A stretch of 64,000 bases of DNA, taken from assembly GCA_030407315.1 (NCBI GenBank), contig JALQPE010000993.1, forward strand, positions 28,586 to 92,585, in the 5' to 3' direction. The stretch is from Asparagopsis taxiformis. Lineage: Eukaryota > Rhodophyta > Florideophyceae > Bonnemaisoniales > Bonnemaisoniaceae. Shown here one piece after another: positions 1 to 9,172 of the stretch. The position numbers were made by a program, and so were the translations under genes. Position 1 is the first letter of the stretch. The number at the start of each line of letters is the position of its first letter. The notes beneath the pieces are model-generated. The model had not been told where the DNA came from, did not search any database, and saw only the letters and a program-made list of their open reading frames with translations.

Positions 1-61
1 ACCGGCTGCGACATCGGTCAAACGTTGAGCAAAACTTTGCTACCGCCCTCCCATTGTTACT

Positions 62-1603
62 ATGTACACCATTGCTAGAAGGCTAGCAGGTTTTGAACGC
101 GATGTTGAACTACCCGTTCAAACAGATGTTCCCGCCGCTGTAGAGCTATACCAGCGTTGTATCGATGAAGACAATCACGTTGGAGCGATGTTTGATCTCG
201 CCCAAATTCTGGAATATGGCGAACCAGATGTCGAGGAAGATGTGCCCCGTGCTATTGATTTGTATCAGAGGTGTATTGTCGAAGGAAATCACAGTGATGC
301 CATGTATAAACTCGCAGTACTTCTTTCGGAAGGAGATGTTACTGAGAGCGATTTTCCCCGTGCTGTAGACCTATTTCAGAGAAGCATCGATACAAGTAAT
401 CACAGCGGTGCGATTTATATGCTCCCCTTTATCCTTGCATCTGGACGCCCAGGTGTCCAGCAAGATGTACCTCGAGCCGTGCAGTTGTATCAAAACTGTC
501 TTGAAGACAGCGACAATGTCCATGTCATGGTCGAGCTTGCGAGGATATTTGCAACTGGGAGACACGGTATCGAGAGAGATATACCTCGGGCTATGCAATT
601 GTGTGAGAACTATATGGATGCGGCAGACAACGCTGCGTTAGTAGTTTCGCTTGCAGGAGATATAACTTATGGCGATTCGGGCATGATACGTGATGTACCA
701 CTTGCTGCACGAATGTTGGAGCTTTGTATTGACAAGCAGAATGATCCGAGCGCAATGGTTCTGCTTGCCGAGATATTGCTCGCTGGAGCGCCCAATATTG
801 CTCGTGACGTCGATCGAGCAGTACAGTTCTGCGAGAGGTCTACAGTGGGCAACAGCAACTGTTGCGAAGTAGCAAACCTTGCAAGAAAGATTGCTAAAGG
901 GACATCAGACATACCAAGAGATGTGCCATTGGCAATTCACATATGCGAGATGTGTATTGACAAAATGAATGATGCAGACACCATGCTGGCGCTGGCAGAA
1001 ATATTAATCGCTGAAGCACCGGATGATGAAAAAGAGATTGCACGTGCTATGAAACTGTGTGAAATGTCTGTCACTGTTAAGAAGAGTTGCTGCATGTATG
1101 TTCTGCGGCTTGCGAGGGAGCTGGCTCGAGGAACAAACGAGATCGAAGAAAACGTGCAAATTGCGATGCGACTTTGTGAAATGTGCATTGAGAAAAGGAA
1201 CGATGCGGAGGCTATGGTGTTCCTTGCGGAAATACTGGTAGCTGGAGCGCCGGACGTAGATAGGGACATTAATCGTGCCATACAATTGTGCGAGAGATAC
1301 ATTGATGAGAGCGAGTATGTGTTCCCGGTGTTCAGTCTTGCGAGACGGATTGCTAGCGGCACATCTGAGATAGTAAGAGACGCACGTTTAGCGGTTCAGC
1401 TATACGAAATATGCGTTGAAAGAGGGAGTGATTGTAGAGCGATGTACAATCTAGCGGAGATGTTGTCTGAAGGGGCTCCAGGTGTTGCGATTGATTTATG
1501 TCGTGCGGCAGAATTGTACCAACGAGCAGAGGCGGAGAGATTGGAAGAGCTGGATAACAATTCGTTATCGATTCAATACTCGACGTCTGATGATGAACTT
1601 TGA
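62..1603 (+). CDS. Sel1-like repeat (tetratricopeptide-type) protein
   Basis: The 513-residue product is almost entirely twelve and a half copies of a ~38-residue helical hairpin. Each copy begins with a D-V-P-R-A-like turn, followed by a Leu/Tyr-rich helix, a Cys-Ile/Asn-His or Asn-Asp segment, an Ala-Met-x-x-Leu-Ala helix and a final Gly. This is the Sel1-like repeat pattern, a solenoid used for protein-protein contacts. Repeats 6-11 alternate in two flavours, so a 76-residue pair has itself been duplicated. An in-frame stop lies at 26-28, so the ATG at 62 is the first possible start in this exon; an upstream exon cannot be excluded. No signal peptide or catalytic domain is visible. The partner and pathway are unknown; adaptor or ER-quality-control-like roles are known for the family but not shown here. 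Confidence 0.85.
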   Translation: MYTIARRLAGFERDVELPVQTDVPAAVELYQRCIDEDNHVGAMFDLAQILEYGEPDVEEDVPRAIDLYQRCIVEGNHSDAMYKLAVLLSEGDVTESDFPRAVDLFQRSIDTSNHSGAIYMLPFILASGRPGVQQDVPRAVQLYQNCLEDSDNVHVMVELARIFATGRHGIERDIPRAMQLCENYMDAADNAALVVSLAGDITYGDSGMIRDVPLAARMLELCIDKQNDPSAMVLLAEILLAGAPNIARDVDRAVQFCERSTVGNSNCCEVANLARKIAKGTSDIPRDVPLAIHICEMCIDKMNDADTMLALAEILIAEAPDDEKEIARAMKLCEMSVTVKKSCCMYVLRLARELARGTNEIEENVQIAMRLCEMCIEKRNDAEAMVFLAEILVAGAPDVDRDINRAIQLCERYIDESEYVFPVFSLARRIASGTSEIVRDARLAVQLYEICVERGSDCRAMYNLAEMLSEGAPGVAIDLCRAAELYQRAEAERLEELDNNSLSIQYSTSDDEL

Positions 1604-1682
1604 GCAGTAGATCGATCCAGTGATCATAGAACCATAGTACTTCCATCAAAGAATGAGTGAAGCCTAAATTGGCTCGTATCGT

Positions 1683-2426
1683 TTATTTCGAGCACTCGAG
1701 CGCTGGCAGGCCCTGCGCAATAGAAACGCAGGCCGAGTTACCCACAACTCCAGAGCACATGTCCCCCTCCAAACAGCCCAAATCATCGCATCCGCAAAGC
1801 AGGTCGGATAGAAATTCCGGGAAGCATTGGCAATCCGTTGAACGCTCCAAACAAGGACTGACATAAGTGTTTATGCTCTCAAAGCACGCACGCGCACCGA
1901 CGCAATCCGAATTTCGTCGACACGCATCTCCAGTAAATCCTCCCGTTTCGGTAGGCGGTACGGATGGCTCTACAGTTTCGCACACAATTCTAGGAAGCGC
2001 TAAACCTTCAGAAACACAAGCAGTACCACTTGCAGTATTCGAACACACATCGCCTCTGAGACACCTTTCATTCTCGCATGAGCATGGTATTCTTCTCCGA
2101 TTCCTTGGCAAGCACAGACAAATCGACATCTCTGGGTCGCAAGCGTCTTCTCCGGTATCGGAAACACAGTTGCGTCGTCCGGTGCAATCGGCATCGCTTG
2201 TACAAAACTCGCCGGAAGCGCCAGTAGATTGATGTGTGCTCAACTCGAGAGCAACTGGTTTGAATTTTTCATCCACGACATTGAACACAGTTGGGTGAAT
2301 GCGCTTAGAATGCAACTGCTTCACGATGTCAGGGATGAGCTTGATGTACAAAGGTCCAGCACTTGCAGCTACATGGATGAGGGAGATGAATGTGATCAGG
2401 GCGAACAAGCAATGTGCGAAGGCCAT
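1683..2426 (-). CDS. Secreted cysteine-rich protein with two 12-Cys repeats
   Basis: This 247-residue protein opens with a clear signal peptide, a hydrophobic stretch to about residue 22 ending Ala-Ala-Ser-Ala. A ~50-residue linker follows, then two domains (about 72-150 and 168-247), each with twelve cysteines in near-identical spacing. Shared landmarks are C-x5-C-x5-C near the start, a C-x-C pair, a second C-x-C, C-x4-C-x5-C and a final C-x11-C. Twenty-four cysteines in a secreted protein point to disulphide-stabilised extracellular modules. I do not recognise a named family. It could be a cell-wall, matrix or defence protein, and no enzymatic motif is visible. The stop lies only 79 bp from that of the convergent Sel1-repeat gene. 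The start is the first ATG and begins the signal peptide. Confidence 0.75.
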   Translation of the reverse strand: MAFAHCLFALITFISLIHVAASAGPLYIKLIPDIVKQLHSKRIHPTVFNVVDEKFKPVALELSTHQSTGASGEFCTSDADCTGRRNCVSDTGEDACDPEMSICLCLPRNRRRIPCSCENERCLRGDVCSNTASGTACVSEGLALPRIVCETVEPSVPPTETGGFTGDACRRNSDCVGARACFESINTYVSPCLERSTDCQCFPEFLSDLLCGCDDLGCLEGDMCSGVVGNSACVSIAQGLPALECSK

Positions 2427-2645
2427 GGCGAAAGTTGAAGCGATTTGTCAGGAGCAAGGATGAAAGGCGGCGCAAACGACACATTGCGGCATGATGCGGT
2501 GTATTCGCGGCGATCGGCGTTGAAGAGCACGTGCGAGATTGTACCAAGTTCTAAATGTGTCTCTCGGCGAAGCTATATTGTTGCACCACCGCTGCGCAGT
2601 ATCCGAATCTTGTTATAAATCAATGTCAACTTGTTTATTCTACTT

Positions 2646-5600
2646 TCATTTCGGCGCTACTTCAAAATCTCCCCAACTATCATCGTCGCCATGTGCACCG
2701 GAAGCAACCGGCTGTCTGTGGGATCTCTTTTCCCCCTGCAGGCCAACCAACAATAAATCAGTATCAGACTCTTGCGCATACTTTGGTATGGACCTCGAAG
2801 GTGCACCACTTGCAGCACGCTTCTTCTCGAACGACAACCCATTCAATAGCACATCTTGTCCACTCGGTACTTCAGATGCCACTCCTCCTCCACTTTGAAA
2901 AGGTCCAACATCAGCGTCGTCGGAAACTTCTAGAGCAACATGATGAGGACTATTCTGCCGTTCGACCATACCCTCTCCCGATATACTATCCAATCCTGAA
3001 GATTCCACGGAACGACCATATCCACTGGCACTGTAACCCTCAGCAGTACTGCGATATTGCCTTCCAGTCACGTTTGGCGTCGGAAAGCCAGAAGATGGAG
3101 AAGGCTGATTCAGTAGAGACGAAAGTCTATTCACAACAGATTTGATCTGTTTGGATCCCTTTTTGCGCGCTGCCTCGAGTTTCTCCGCTACTTCATCCCT
3201 TGATGGCGTCGGCAAATAGGGTGACGCTCCAAATCCGGTTAGGCTCGAAGAGCGCTCCCCAGCACTATTTGATCCCGCAAAACTTGCCTCAATGTGATCT
3301 GAGCGCATCTGTCTATCACTTCTACTTGCCTGTACATGTCTTGAATAGGACCCACTTGCTACATCACGCGAGCCTCGACTTGATACTGCTTCACTATGTT
3401 GCATGGTCCCAGAGTAATCCACCTCAACTCCAATCTTACCGTATATGCGCCCAGTTGACACTCCACCCATCCGGCAGGGAACGTTGAAAGCCGATGTCTT
3501 CTTTTGTCCGAGTGCAATCGGAATTACAAAATGCCCAGCTGCCACAGCGTCAGCCAGCGCCGTTGGTATTATCACCTGTCCGATTATGTACGATTCAAAT
3601 ATCTCTTTCGGATCACTTGGAATCATTACAAGCCTTAGTGGATCCCTCCATTCTACAATCTCCGATGTTCGCGGTACTTGTCGGGATGCAATACCATCTG
3701 ACGACGAATACTCAGAGTCTAATACAATCAAGCTGCTCAATTGAGTATTGCGGTCAACATTAGGTGGAGTTCGAATTTCTTCGCCGTGCAGTTCACTGAT
3801 TGTTACAATACACTGAGCAAGATTATCGGGTAATCTTGGTGCAAGTCGACCGTCGATGGAACAGTCTGACAATTCTATAAAGACCTTCGATTCCCTTTGT
3901 TGAGCAGAAAGTGAATCGGACCGCCAAGATTCAGCAGTCAGCTTTTCATCACACCGCCAGTTTGGAAAGGTGGTTTTCATTATCGACAATCCGTTGGCAA
4001 GCGAGTAGCAAACAGAATCATCGGCTAATTGCGCCCATTGCAATAATCTTGGGCTTCTGGGTATGTCACTCCTGATACAAGGCCATGACATGTTACCCAT
4101 AAGACCTGCAACCGCTAAATAATGAAATTGGGTAGTGATATCGTACCCTGACCGACCAGGTTTCAATGCAGATAGCGCTCGATACACGTCAACTGCCCCG
4201 TCCAACTGGCAACCAACGAAACAAAGCGGCGTCCCATACGCTTGTAACGCAACAGCGACCGCGCCACCATACGAGAAAGATGACGAACCTTTGGAAACGG
4301 ATTCTGACACGTTCATAATTTGAGGCGCTAGGTCCTTGGAGGCAAGAATAGCTATTGCCGGTCCCCGATCTGAATACGCACAAGCACTGATGAGTTTGTA
4401 ATCCGATTCATCTATGTCAATAGGAACAGCAGCAAGGCCCCATGACCGAGTTATTGCGTTCCCTTCTGGTACAATTAGCGCCACTAATTCATTTTTAGCC
4501 CTGGGACCTAGCTTCTGCAGCTCCCAATCTGCCATATAATGTTCCCCGACATTCAATGCTGCTAACGTTCGCACGCGTATGTTTTGCTTCGTTAAAACGG
4601 AGGTTTCACGTAATTTTGACCACGATATAAGGGCTCTCAGAAAGTTCTCTCGGGCTGGAGATCCACCTTTGAAAAGAAGATCAAGTGGTGATGTCGTCGC
4701 TGGGGCAGATTGTGATGGAAAATAAGTTAAACGAAGACGAGCTGGGCTCTTGCGATCTGAAACCTTGCCTTCTTCTATTCTACCCCAACTCGCAAGTAAT
4801 TCACGAGGATACTCCAGACGCACACCTTCAGGTGTGGTGACCAACATTGCGTCATCTCGCAGTTCAATACTAACCGCTTGCTTATCTCCACCGGCATTAA
4901 TTCTAAGCGACTCGAAAGAATACCATAAGGATGTCTCACCAGAGGCTGCGTTACCATTCCTCCGTCCTTTTCCAGTATCGCCATTAGAAGTGCTCGCAGT
5001 AATTCCTGGTTGCTGTCGTCCAGATGAAAAAGAAAGAGGGGGGCGAATAATTGCATTCCCACAGAGGATGTCAATGACTTCTTGACGGCCTTCATCAATA
5101 AAATTCTTGTAGTACATGCGCATGACCGATTTCATTCCATCCCCGATGACACCAGTTGTAGAACGCTTGCCTGTCCGTGTAAAGTCTGTTTTCAAGGCTC
5201 CTGTGCCAGAGTATTGTTTCGAAACAGCATCCGCATTGTCGCCCCAGACATGTTTGAAACGATCTTCCGACTCACCGTACAGTCGCAGCAGGGCCGAGTT
5301 TGGATTCTTCAGCTCTTCGAAGAAAACTGCCTTCAACTGCATGTTCAACACTACACGTGCGATCATAGATTGTACAACGTTGGTGCGATCTAAACAATCC
5401 ACACAGTTCACCCGAAACACTCCCTTCTGCTGTATGTCCGTTGAATGTCTATCACCAGAGGCCGCAAAAATGCCATAATGATCTATATCTTCTTGAAGTC
5501 TTGAGAGAAGAAGTGTGAGCCCTCTCTCGTATTCTTTCCCAGCGCAATGCTTATGAAAATCAAAGGCCACCAACTTGGTTGAATATTTGCTTTCACTTTG

Positions 5601-6803
5601 TCGTAAATCGAGGTCGAAATGACGCTCAAAGGCATTTGCCAAGACACTTTCGCTGCCATGCTTGTCGACCAAGCTAACAGCAGTTACTGACCCGTAACTC
5701 TTCACAATATTGCCAAAGTGTGATGAAAACGCGGTACGACTTGAGGTCAAGCTGCCGTCAAGTTCAGGAACGGGGCGAGCGATACCGTTGTTTTGGCGCC
5801 AAAAGACGGGGACGCTTCCACGAATGGTAAGAAATGAGGAGTATGCATGTTTGTTCTCACTGCGCCACACAACCTGCTCCGTTTCCACAAAGTTGGCGAC
5901 ATTTCCCAGTGCATCAACACCGCGTGTGATATAACGTGTACCCGCTCTGAAACGAGACCTTCGCGAAATGAGAGTGAGATAAAATTCTCCAGTGCCAGAA
6001 GGTAGGGCGTCAGTTTGGAAACGCATTATGTTGGTACCAACAAAGCCATAAATAGTTCGCAACAGCCAGTGATGGCAATTTTGAGGTAATGGGCGTGCCA
6101 TTGGCCAACTCCACCAGAAGGAATTTCCTGGACGCGGTTTACGGCTGTCGGATTGTTCAAGACTTTGGGTGAGGTCGCGAGCGAGTGAATAATACAAATT
6201 ACCGCCTTCCAAGAGTTTGGATACGGCTGCTGAAAAGTCTCTATCCTCCTTGGACTGCATCGTGGCGTGCAATTTGATGAGCTTGACGCGCGTAACTGCA
6301 AGCACAGGGCCTGATGGAAGGTCACCGGCGCGGCGAACTTGCGAAACCAGAACAGCGAAGACGGCGGAATGCAAGCGGAGCATACCGAGGAATCCGGCGG
6401 CGGCCTCCACGGGTACGGCAGACATCTGAGCGGCATTGAAGCCTGCTTGTTCTGGAGACGATGCCTCGTACGGAACGGGAAAGGTCTGGTGACGAGGGTC
6501 ATCAGCAAAGGGGATCACGAGGTATTTTTCGCTCGAGGCATCGGCAGTTGTGGTGGAGGATGGACGGGAGGAGGAGGGTCGTGGGGGAGTGGGTAGATCA
6601 AAATCGATGAGATTGGGAGGGGATTGTTCTGCGGATGCGGCGGTTGCAACGGAGAGAGCTCGCGTGTGAACGAAATTGGTCGCATCGATGAGAGCGTTGC
6701 GGTCGGATGGGTCCCTACTGCGCAAGGCAAAAGTGATGTCATGCAGAACGAGGCGGTCGGGCAGAAGAAGCACGCGCAATGCACGTGGTGTGACGGAGGT
6801 CAT
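2646..6803 (-). CDS. SAC-domain phosphoinositide phosphatase (Sac2/INPP5F type)
   Basis: The 1385-residue protein has an N-terminal SAC domain with the catalytic C-x5-R-T motif (Asn-Cys-Val-Asp-Cys-Leu-Asp-Arg-Thr, catalytic Cys about 467). A downstream block reads Gln-Tyr-Ser-Gly-Thr-Gly-Ala-Leu-Lys-x-Asp-Phe-Thr-Arg-Thr-Gly, as in Sac2/INPP5F and related 4-phosphatases. SAC enzymes remove phosphate from phosphoinositides on endosomal or Golgi membranes. The long C-terminal half is less conserved and ends in a Ser/Gly-rich tail with a Lys/Leu-rich helix and a final acidic Trp-Gly-Asp-Phe-Glu motif resembling adaptor-ear ligands. The open frame extends upstream to 6950, but that Met overlaps the stop of the neighbouring transporter. 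The ATG at 6803, directly before the first conserved beta-strand-like segment, is preferred and leaves ~145 bp for a promoter. One uninterrupted exon. Confidence 0.9.
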   Translation of the reverse strand: MTSVTPRALRVLLLPDRLVLHDITFALRSRDPSDRNALIDATNFVHTRALSVATAASAEQSPPNLIDFDLPTPPRPSSSRPSSTTTADASSEKYLVIPFADDPRHQTFPVPYEASSPEQAGFNAAQMSAVPVEAAAGFLGMLRLHSAVFAVLVSQVRRAGDLPSGPVLAVTRVKLIKLHATMQSKEDRDFSAAVSKLLEGGNLYYSLARDLTQSLEQSDSRKPRPGNSFWWSWPMARPLPQNCHHWLLRTIYGFVGTNIMRFQTDALPSGTGEFYLTLISRRSRFRAGTRYITRGVDALGNVANFVETEQVVWRSENKHAYSSFLTIRGSVPVFWRQNNGIARPVPELDGSLTSSRTAFSSHFGNIVKSYGSVTAVSLVDKHGSESVLANAFERHFDLDLRQSESKYSTKLVAFDFHKHCAGKEYERGLTLLLSRLQEDIDHYGIFAASGDRHSTDIQQKGVFRVNCVDCLDRTNVVQSMIARVVLNMQLKAVFFEELKNPNSALLRLYGESEDRFKHVWGDNADAVSKQYSGTGALKTDFTRTGKRSTTGVIGDGMKSVMRMYYKNFIDEGRQEVIDILCGNAIIRPPLSFSSGRQQPGITASTSNGDTGKGRRNGNAASGETSLWYSFESLRINAGGDKQAVSIELRDDAMLVTTPEGVRLEYPRELLASWGRIEEGKVSDRKSPARLRLTYFPSQSAPATTSPLDLLFKGGSPARENFLRALISWSKLRETSVLTKQNIRVRTLAALNVGEHYMADWELQKLGPRAKNELVALIVPEGNAITRSWGLAAVPIDIDESDYKLISACAYSDRGPAIAILASKDLAPQIMNVSESVSKGSSSFSYGGAVAVALQAYGTPLCFVGCQLDGAVDVYRALSALKPGRSGYDITTQFHYLAVAGLMGNMSWPCIRSDIPRSPRLLQWAQLADDSVCYSLANGLSIMKTTFPNWRCDEKLTAESWRSDSLSAQQRESKVFIELSDCSIDGRLAPRLPDNLAQCIVTISELHGEEIRTPPNVDRNTQLSSLIVLDSEYSSSDGIASRQVPRTSEIVEWRDPLRLVMIPSDPKEIFESYIIGQVIIPTALADAVAAGHFVIPIALGQKKTSAFNVPCRMGGVSTGRIYGKIGVEVDYSGTMQHSEAVSSRGSRDVASGSYSRHVQASRSDRQMRSDHIEASFAGSNSAGERSSSLTGFGASPYLPTPSRDEVAEKLEAARKKGSKQIKSVVNRLSSLLNQPSPSSGFPTPNVTGRQYRSTAEGYSASGYGRSVESSGLDSISGEGMVERQNSPHHVALEVSDDADVGPFQSGGGVASEVPSGQDVLLNGLSFEKKRAASGAPSRSIPKYAQESDTDLLLVGLQGEKRSHRQPVASGAHGDDDSWGDFEVAPK

Positions 6804-6949
6804 GAAAGGCAATTGGGGAATGATCGAGTCGAAGCGGGTGAGAGTTTGCGGGGGGAAGGAGCGATGTGGCAACGTATGTAAGTGTGTGTCTGAAATGAAT
6901 TGGCCATTGCTGGCTTGAAATTTTTTTATTTGTGTACAACGCGCTCCCA

Positions 6950-7912
6950 TTACTTGTCTCTCCCGAAGGCCAAGTAGTACACAACTCCGACCAGTCCCGC
7001 GCCGCCCACAATATTTCCAAGAGTAACTGGCAATAGATTGCCGAGCAGGAACGCCTTGATCGATACCTCAGCGCCGAGCGCCTTACCCATTGGAATCAAA
7101 AACATGTTGGCAATCGAATGATCGAATCCCATGGCCACAAACGCAGATACTGGCAACCACAGTGCCACAAATTTGCTCACGAAATCGCTCGCAGCAACAC
7201 TCATGTACACTGCGAGGCACACCAGCCAATTGCATGCCACCCCTCTAGCGAATGCCGTCATGAATGGAATGCTCGTCTTCAACGTCGCAATGCCCATCGC
7301 GGCCGCCACGCTCGGCCCGCTGAGACTGGCCGTTGCGATCGCCAACCATACAACCAACAGACTTCCCACAAAGTTACCAATATAGCTCCAGAACCAATTG
7401 CGCATCATGTCCTTGAAGGTCGCCTTCTTTTTCAGAAATGCTGTCGTAATCAGTGCTGTGTTGCCGGTGAAAAGCTCGCCTCCAGTTGTTACCACCATTG
7501 TCAAGCCGAATGGCAGTCCAAAAGCTCCGAAAATAATCTTCTGTAGGCCAGGGCTGGCGGCTTTTACTGCCGGAACTGCACCACCAACAGTGAGAGCGAG
7601 CAAAGCGCCGAGAGCGATGTACGCACCGGCCACAATTCCCAGTAGTAACACTTTAGCGGCCGGTTGCGATGCTTTCATGGCACCCAATGAGACGGCGGCA
7701 TTGAAAGCTCCAGCGGGAGGCTTGAGTTGTACTGGTGGCATGACCACATCCGTTGGTGTAGTATCACATGTTATGACGGAGGAGCGTTTAGCGCTTTGAC
7801 GAGACGGTGCCGCAACTGGCACCGAGCTGAATGTGCTCGATCTGAGCGAAATGTAGTTGTTACGAGCAGCACCAGGGCGCAGGGAAGCTGGTTGAATAAA
7901 TGCAAACGACAT
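6950..7912 (-). CDS. Plastid formate/nitrite transporter family protein (NAR1-like)
   Basis: The 320-residue product belongs to the formate/nitrite (FNT) channel family. It shows six hydrophobic helices, the Gly-Glu-Leu-Phe-Thr-Gly-Asn block after helix 2, the Arg-Gly-x-x-Cys-Asn-Trp-Leu-Val block, the Gly-Phe-Asp-His-Ser-Ile-Ala-Asn-Met block with the pore histidine, and Asn-Leu-Leu-Pro-Val-Thr-Leu-Gly-Asn-Ile near the end. The first ~50 residues are Ser/Arg/Ala-rich with almost no acidic residues and a Val-Ile-Thr-Cys site, as expected of a plastid transit peptide. By analogy with algal NAR1 it probably moves nitrite (or formate) across the plastid envelope to feed nitrite reductase. Substrate is inferred from the family. 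It is followed on the same strand by the SAC gene with a gap of only ~145 bp. Confidence 0.88.
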   Translation of the reverse strand: MSFAFIQPASLRPGAARNNYISLRSSTFSSVPVAAPSRQSAKRSSVITCDTTPTDVVMPPVQLKPPAGAFNAAVSLGAMKASQPAAKVLLLGIVAGAYIALGALLALTVGGAVPAVKAASPGLQKIIFGAFGLPFGLTMVVTTGGELFTGNTALITTAFLKKKATFKDMMRNWFWSYIGNFVGSLLVVWLAIATASLSGPSVAAAMGIATLKTSIPFMTAFARGVACNWLVCLAVYMSVAASDFVSKFVALWLPVSAFVAMGFDHSIANMFLIPMGKALGAEVSIKAFLLGNLLPVTLGNIVGGAGLVGVVYYLAFGRDK

Positions 7913-9172
7913 GATTGCGAGGAGAGTACGAGATTCTAGGGAGGCAGTGAGAGGTTTAAAGCAAATTGCGCCATGGGTTTTATATCGGATTGATTGCGTT
8001 TTAGAGGCACCCAGTTTCGCAAGCGGGCGCTAGTCTGCAGGCCACACGTGCGGAGATCACTGCTTAGCTCGCAATTATTTCAAAATGTTTTGACGCATAT
8101 AGTTCTACTGTCTGATGCAACCCGTATCGTATCTGCGCATTCTATTGTTTCTATGCGACAGCAATCTATAAGACAGACAACATAGTTATCACGAGAGCCT
8201 CGGGAAGAGTGAGCCCCATTCTGTTTATGCGCAACCTATTACTAAGTCTGACGTCTATGTCGTGAAATCACATTCTATCCGATACAACTCACAAAACAGT
8301 TGGACAGAGATCAATGTTAGTTTGCGAAATATCGGCATGTCTCGCGTGGCTCAGACTGACGTGCGTTTTCCTCAACTCGACCCGGGGAGTTAATAGTGGG
8401 CCTATGTCTTTAAGACTGGAGCAGCACAATGGCTGTTGATCCTCATAGCCGTAAACGTGATCATCTTGATGAGTATTACTTACCGTCAACGCATTCAGTC
8501 CATAACTTTTCAATCCATGATTAGAAGCTCTGCGAAACGTCATGGCTCCGGCTCTGCCATCTCCGCCAAACAAACGTACTCGACCAGAGGATTTGACCGC
8601 TAGGGCCCGCACTTTCTGCTCATGTATCCGGGGACTTTCGCCCAGAGTAGGACGCTGGCGCGTCCTTAATGTGCTGTAGAGAAGCTCCCGCGAACGGGCT
8701 TCCCAGTGTGTTCAACTCCGAGATGACTGCTTTCCCGAGTCTGCCCGGAATTGACGGAGGAGGGCGCCCATCAGGCCTTTTTATAGTGCAGGAACCAAGT
8801 CGCTCGGCGAGGAAGCCATCACCGACAGCGCTATTCGTTCCCTCTGACACGGCCACAACTTTCGCGCGGGCGGCGGCGCGGATTTGCTACCTGTCGTACT
8901 ACTATTCGCCATATTTCAAAACTATTTTTGAAATTGGAAAAATATTCCATAAAGTGCCCCATGCTATCTTTTATATCCAAACCTTCCATTGCTGTTCTGC
9001 TCGCTTCGCCAGGCGGCTGTCTAGCTCGTCAATAGTGTTTAACAATCCGCTCACAACTTGTTTTGCTCATGTCGTCACCGTGAACATCGTTAAACGCTGC
9101 TTGCAGAGAAAGAACGCTGCTTCTCTTCAATTGACACTTTGCCCAAGTCGACCGACATCCTTGTTTCGAAAT
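7913..9172. other. Intergenic region between divergent FNT and UBAC2-like genes
   Basis: About 1.26 kb without a convincing gene. Short ORFs at 8289-8612 (minus), 8620-8856 (minus) and the in-frame extension 8669-9172 (plus) lack recognisable domains and have erratic composition. The segment must contain promoters for both flanking genes. The central part (about 8550-8880) is more GC-rich than its surroundings. No RNA gene seen. Confidence 0.5.

Noticed and set aside
2555..3145. Plus-strand 196-codon ORF
   Set aside because: Lies antisense within the SAC phosphatase 3' coding region and shows no domain.
6804..6950. Upstream Met extension of the SAC phosphatase
   Set aside because: It would overlap the stop of the transporter gene and lacks conserved sequence; likely the intergenic promoter.
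8289..8612. Minus-strand 107-codon ORF
   Set aside because: No domain, no neighbour support; left within the intergenic description.
8747..8758. GGAATTGACGGA, a 12-mer identical to a conserved 18S rRNA segment
   Set aside because: Flanking sequence does not continue to match rRNA on either side; treated as coincidence.
8669..9172. In-frame extension upstream of the UBAC2-like gene
   Set aside because: It has no similarity to the family N-terminus, which starts at the ATG at 9173.
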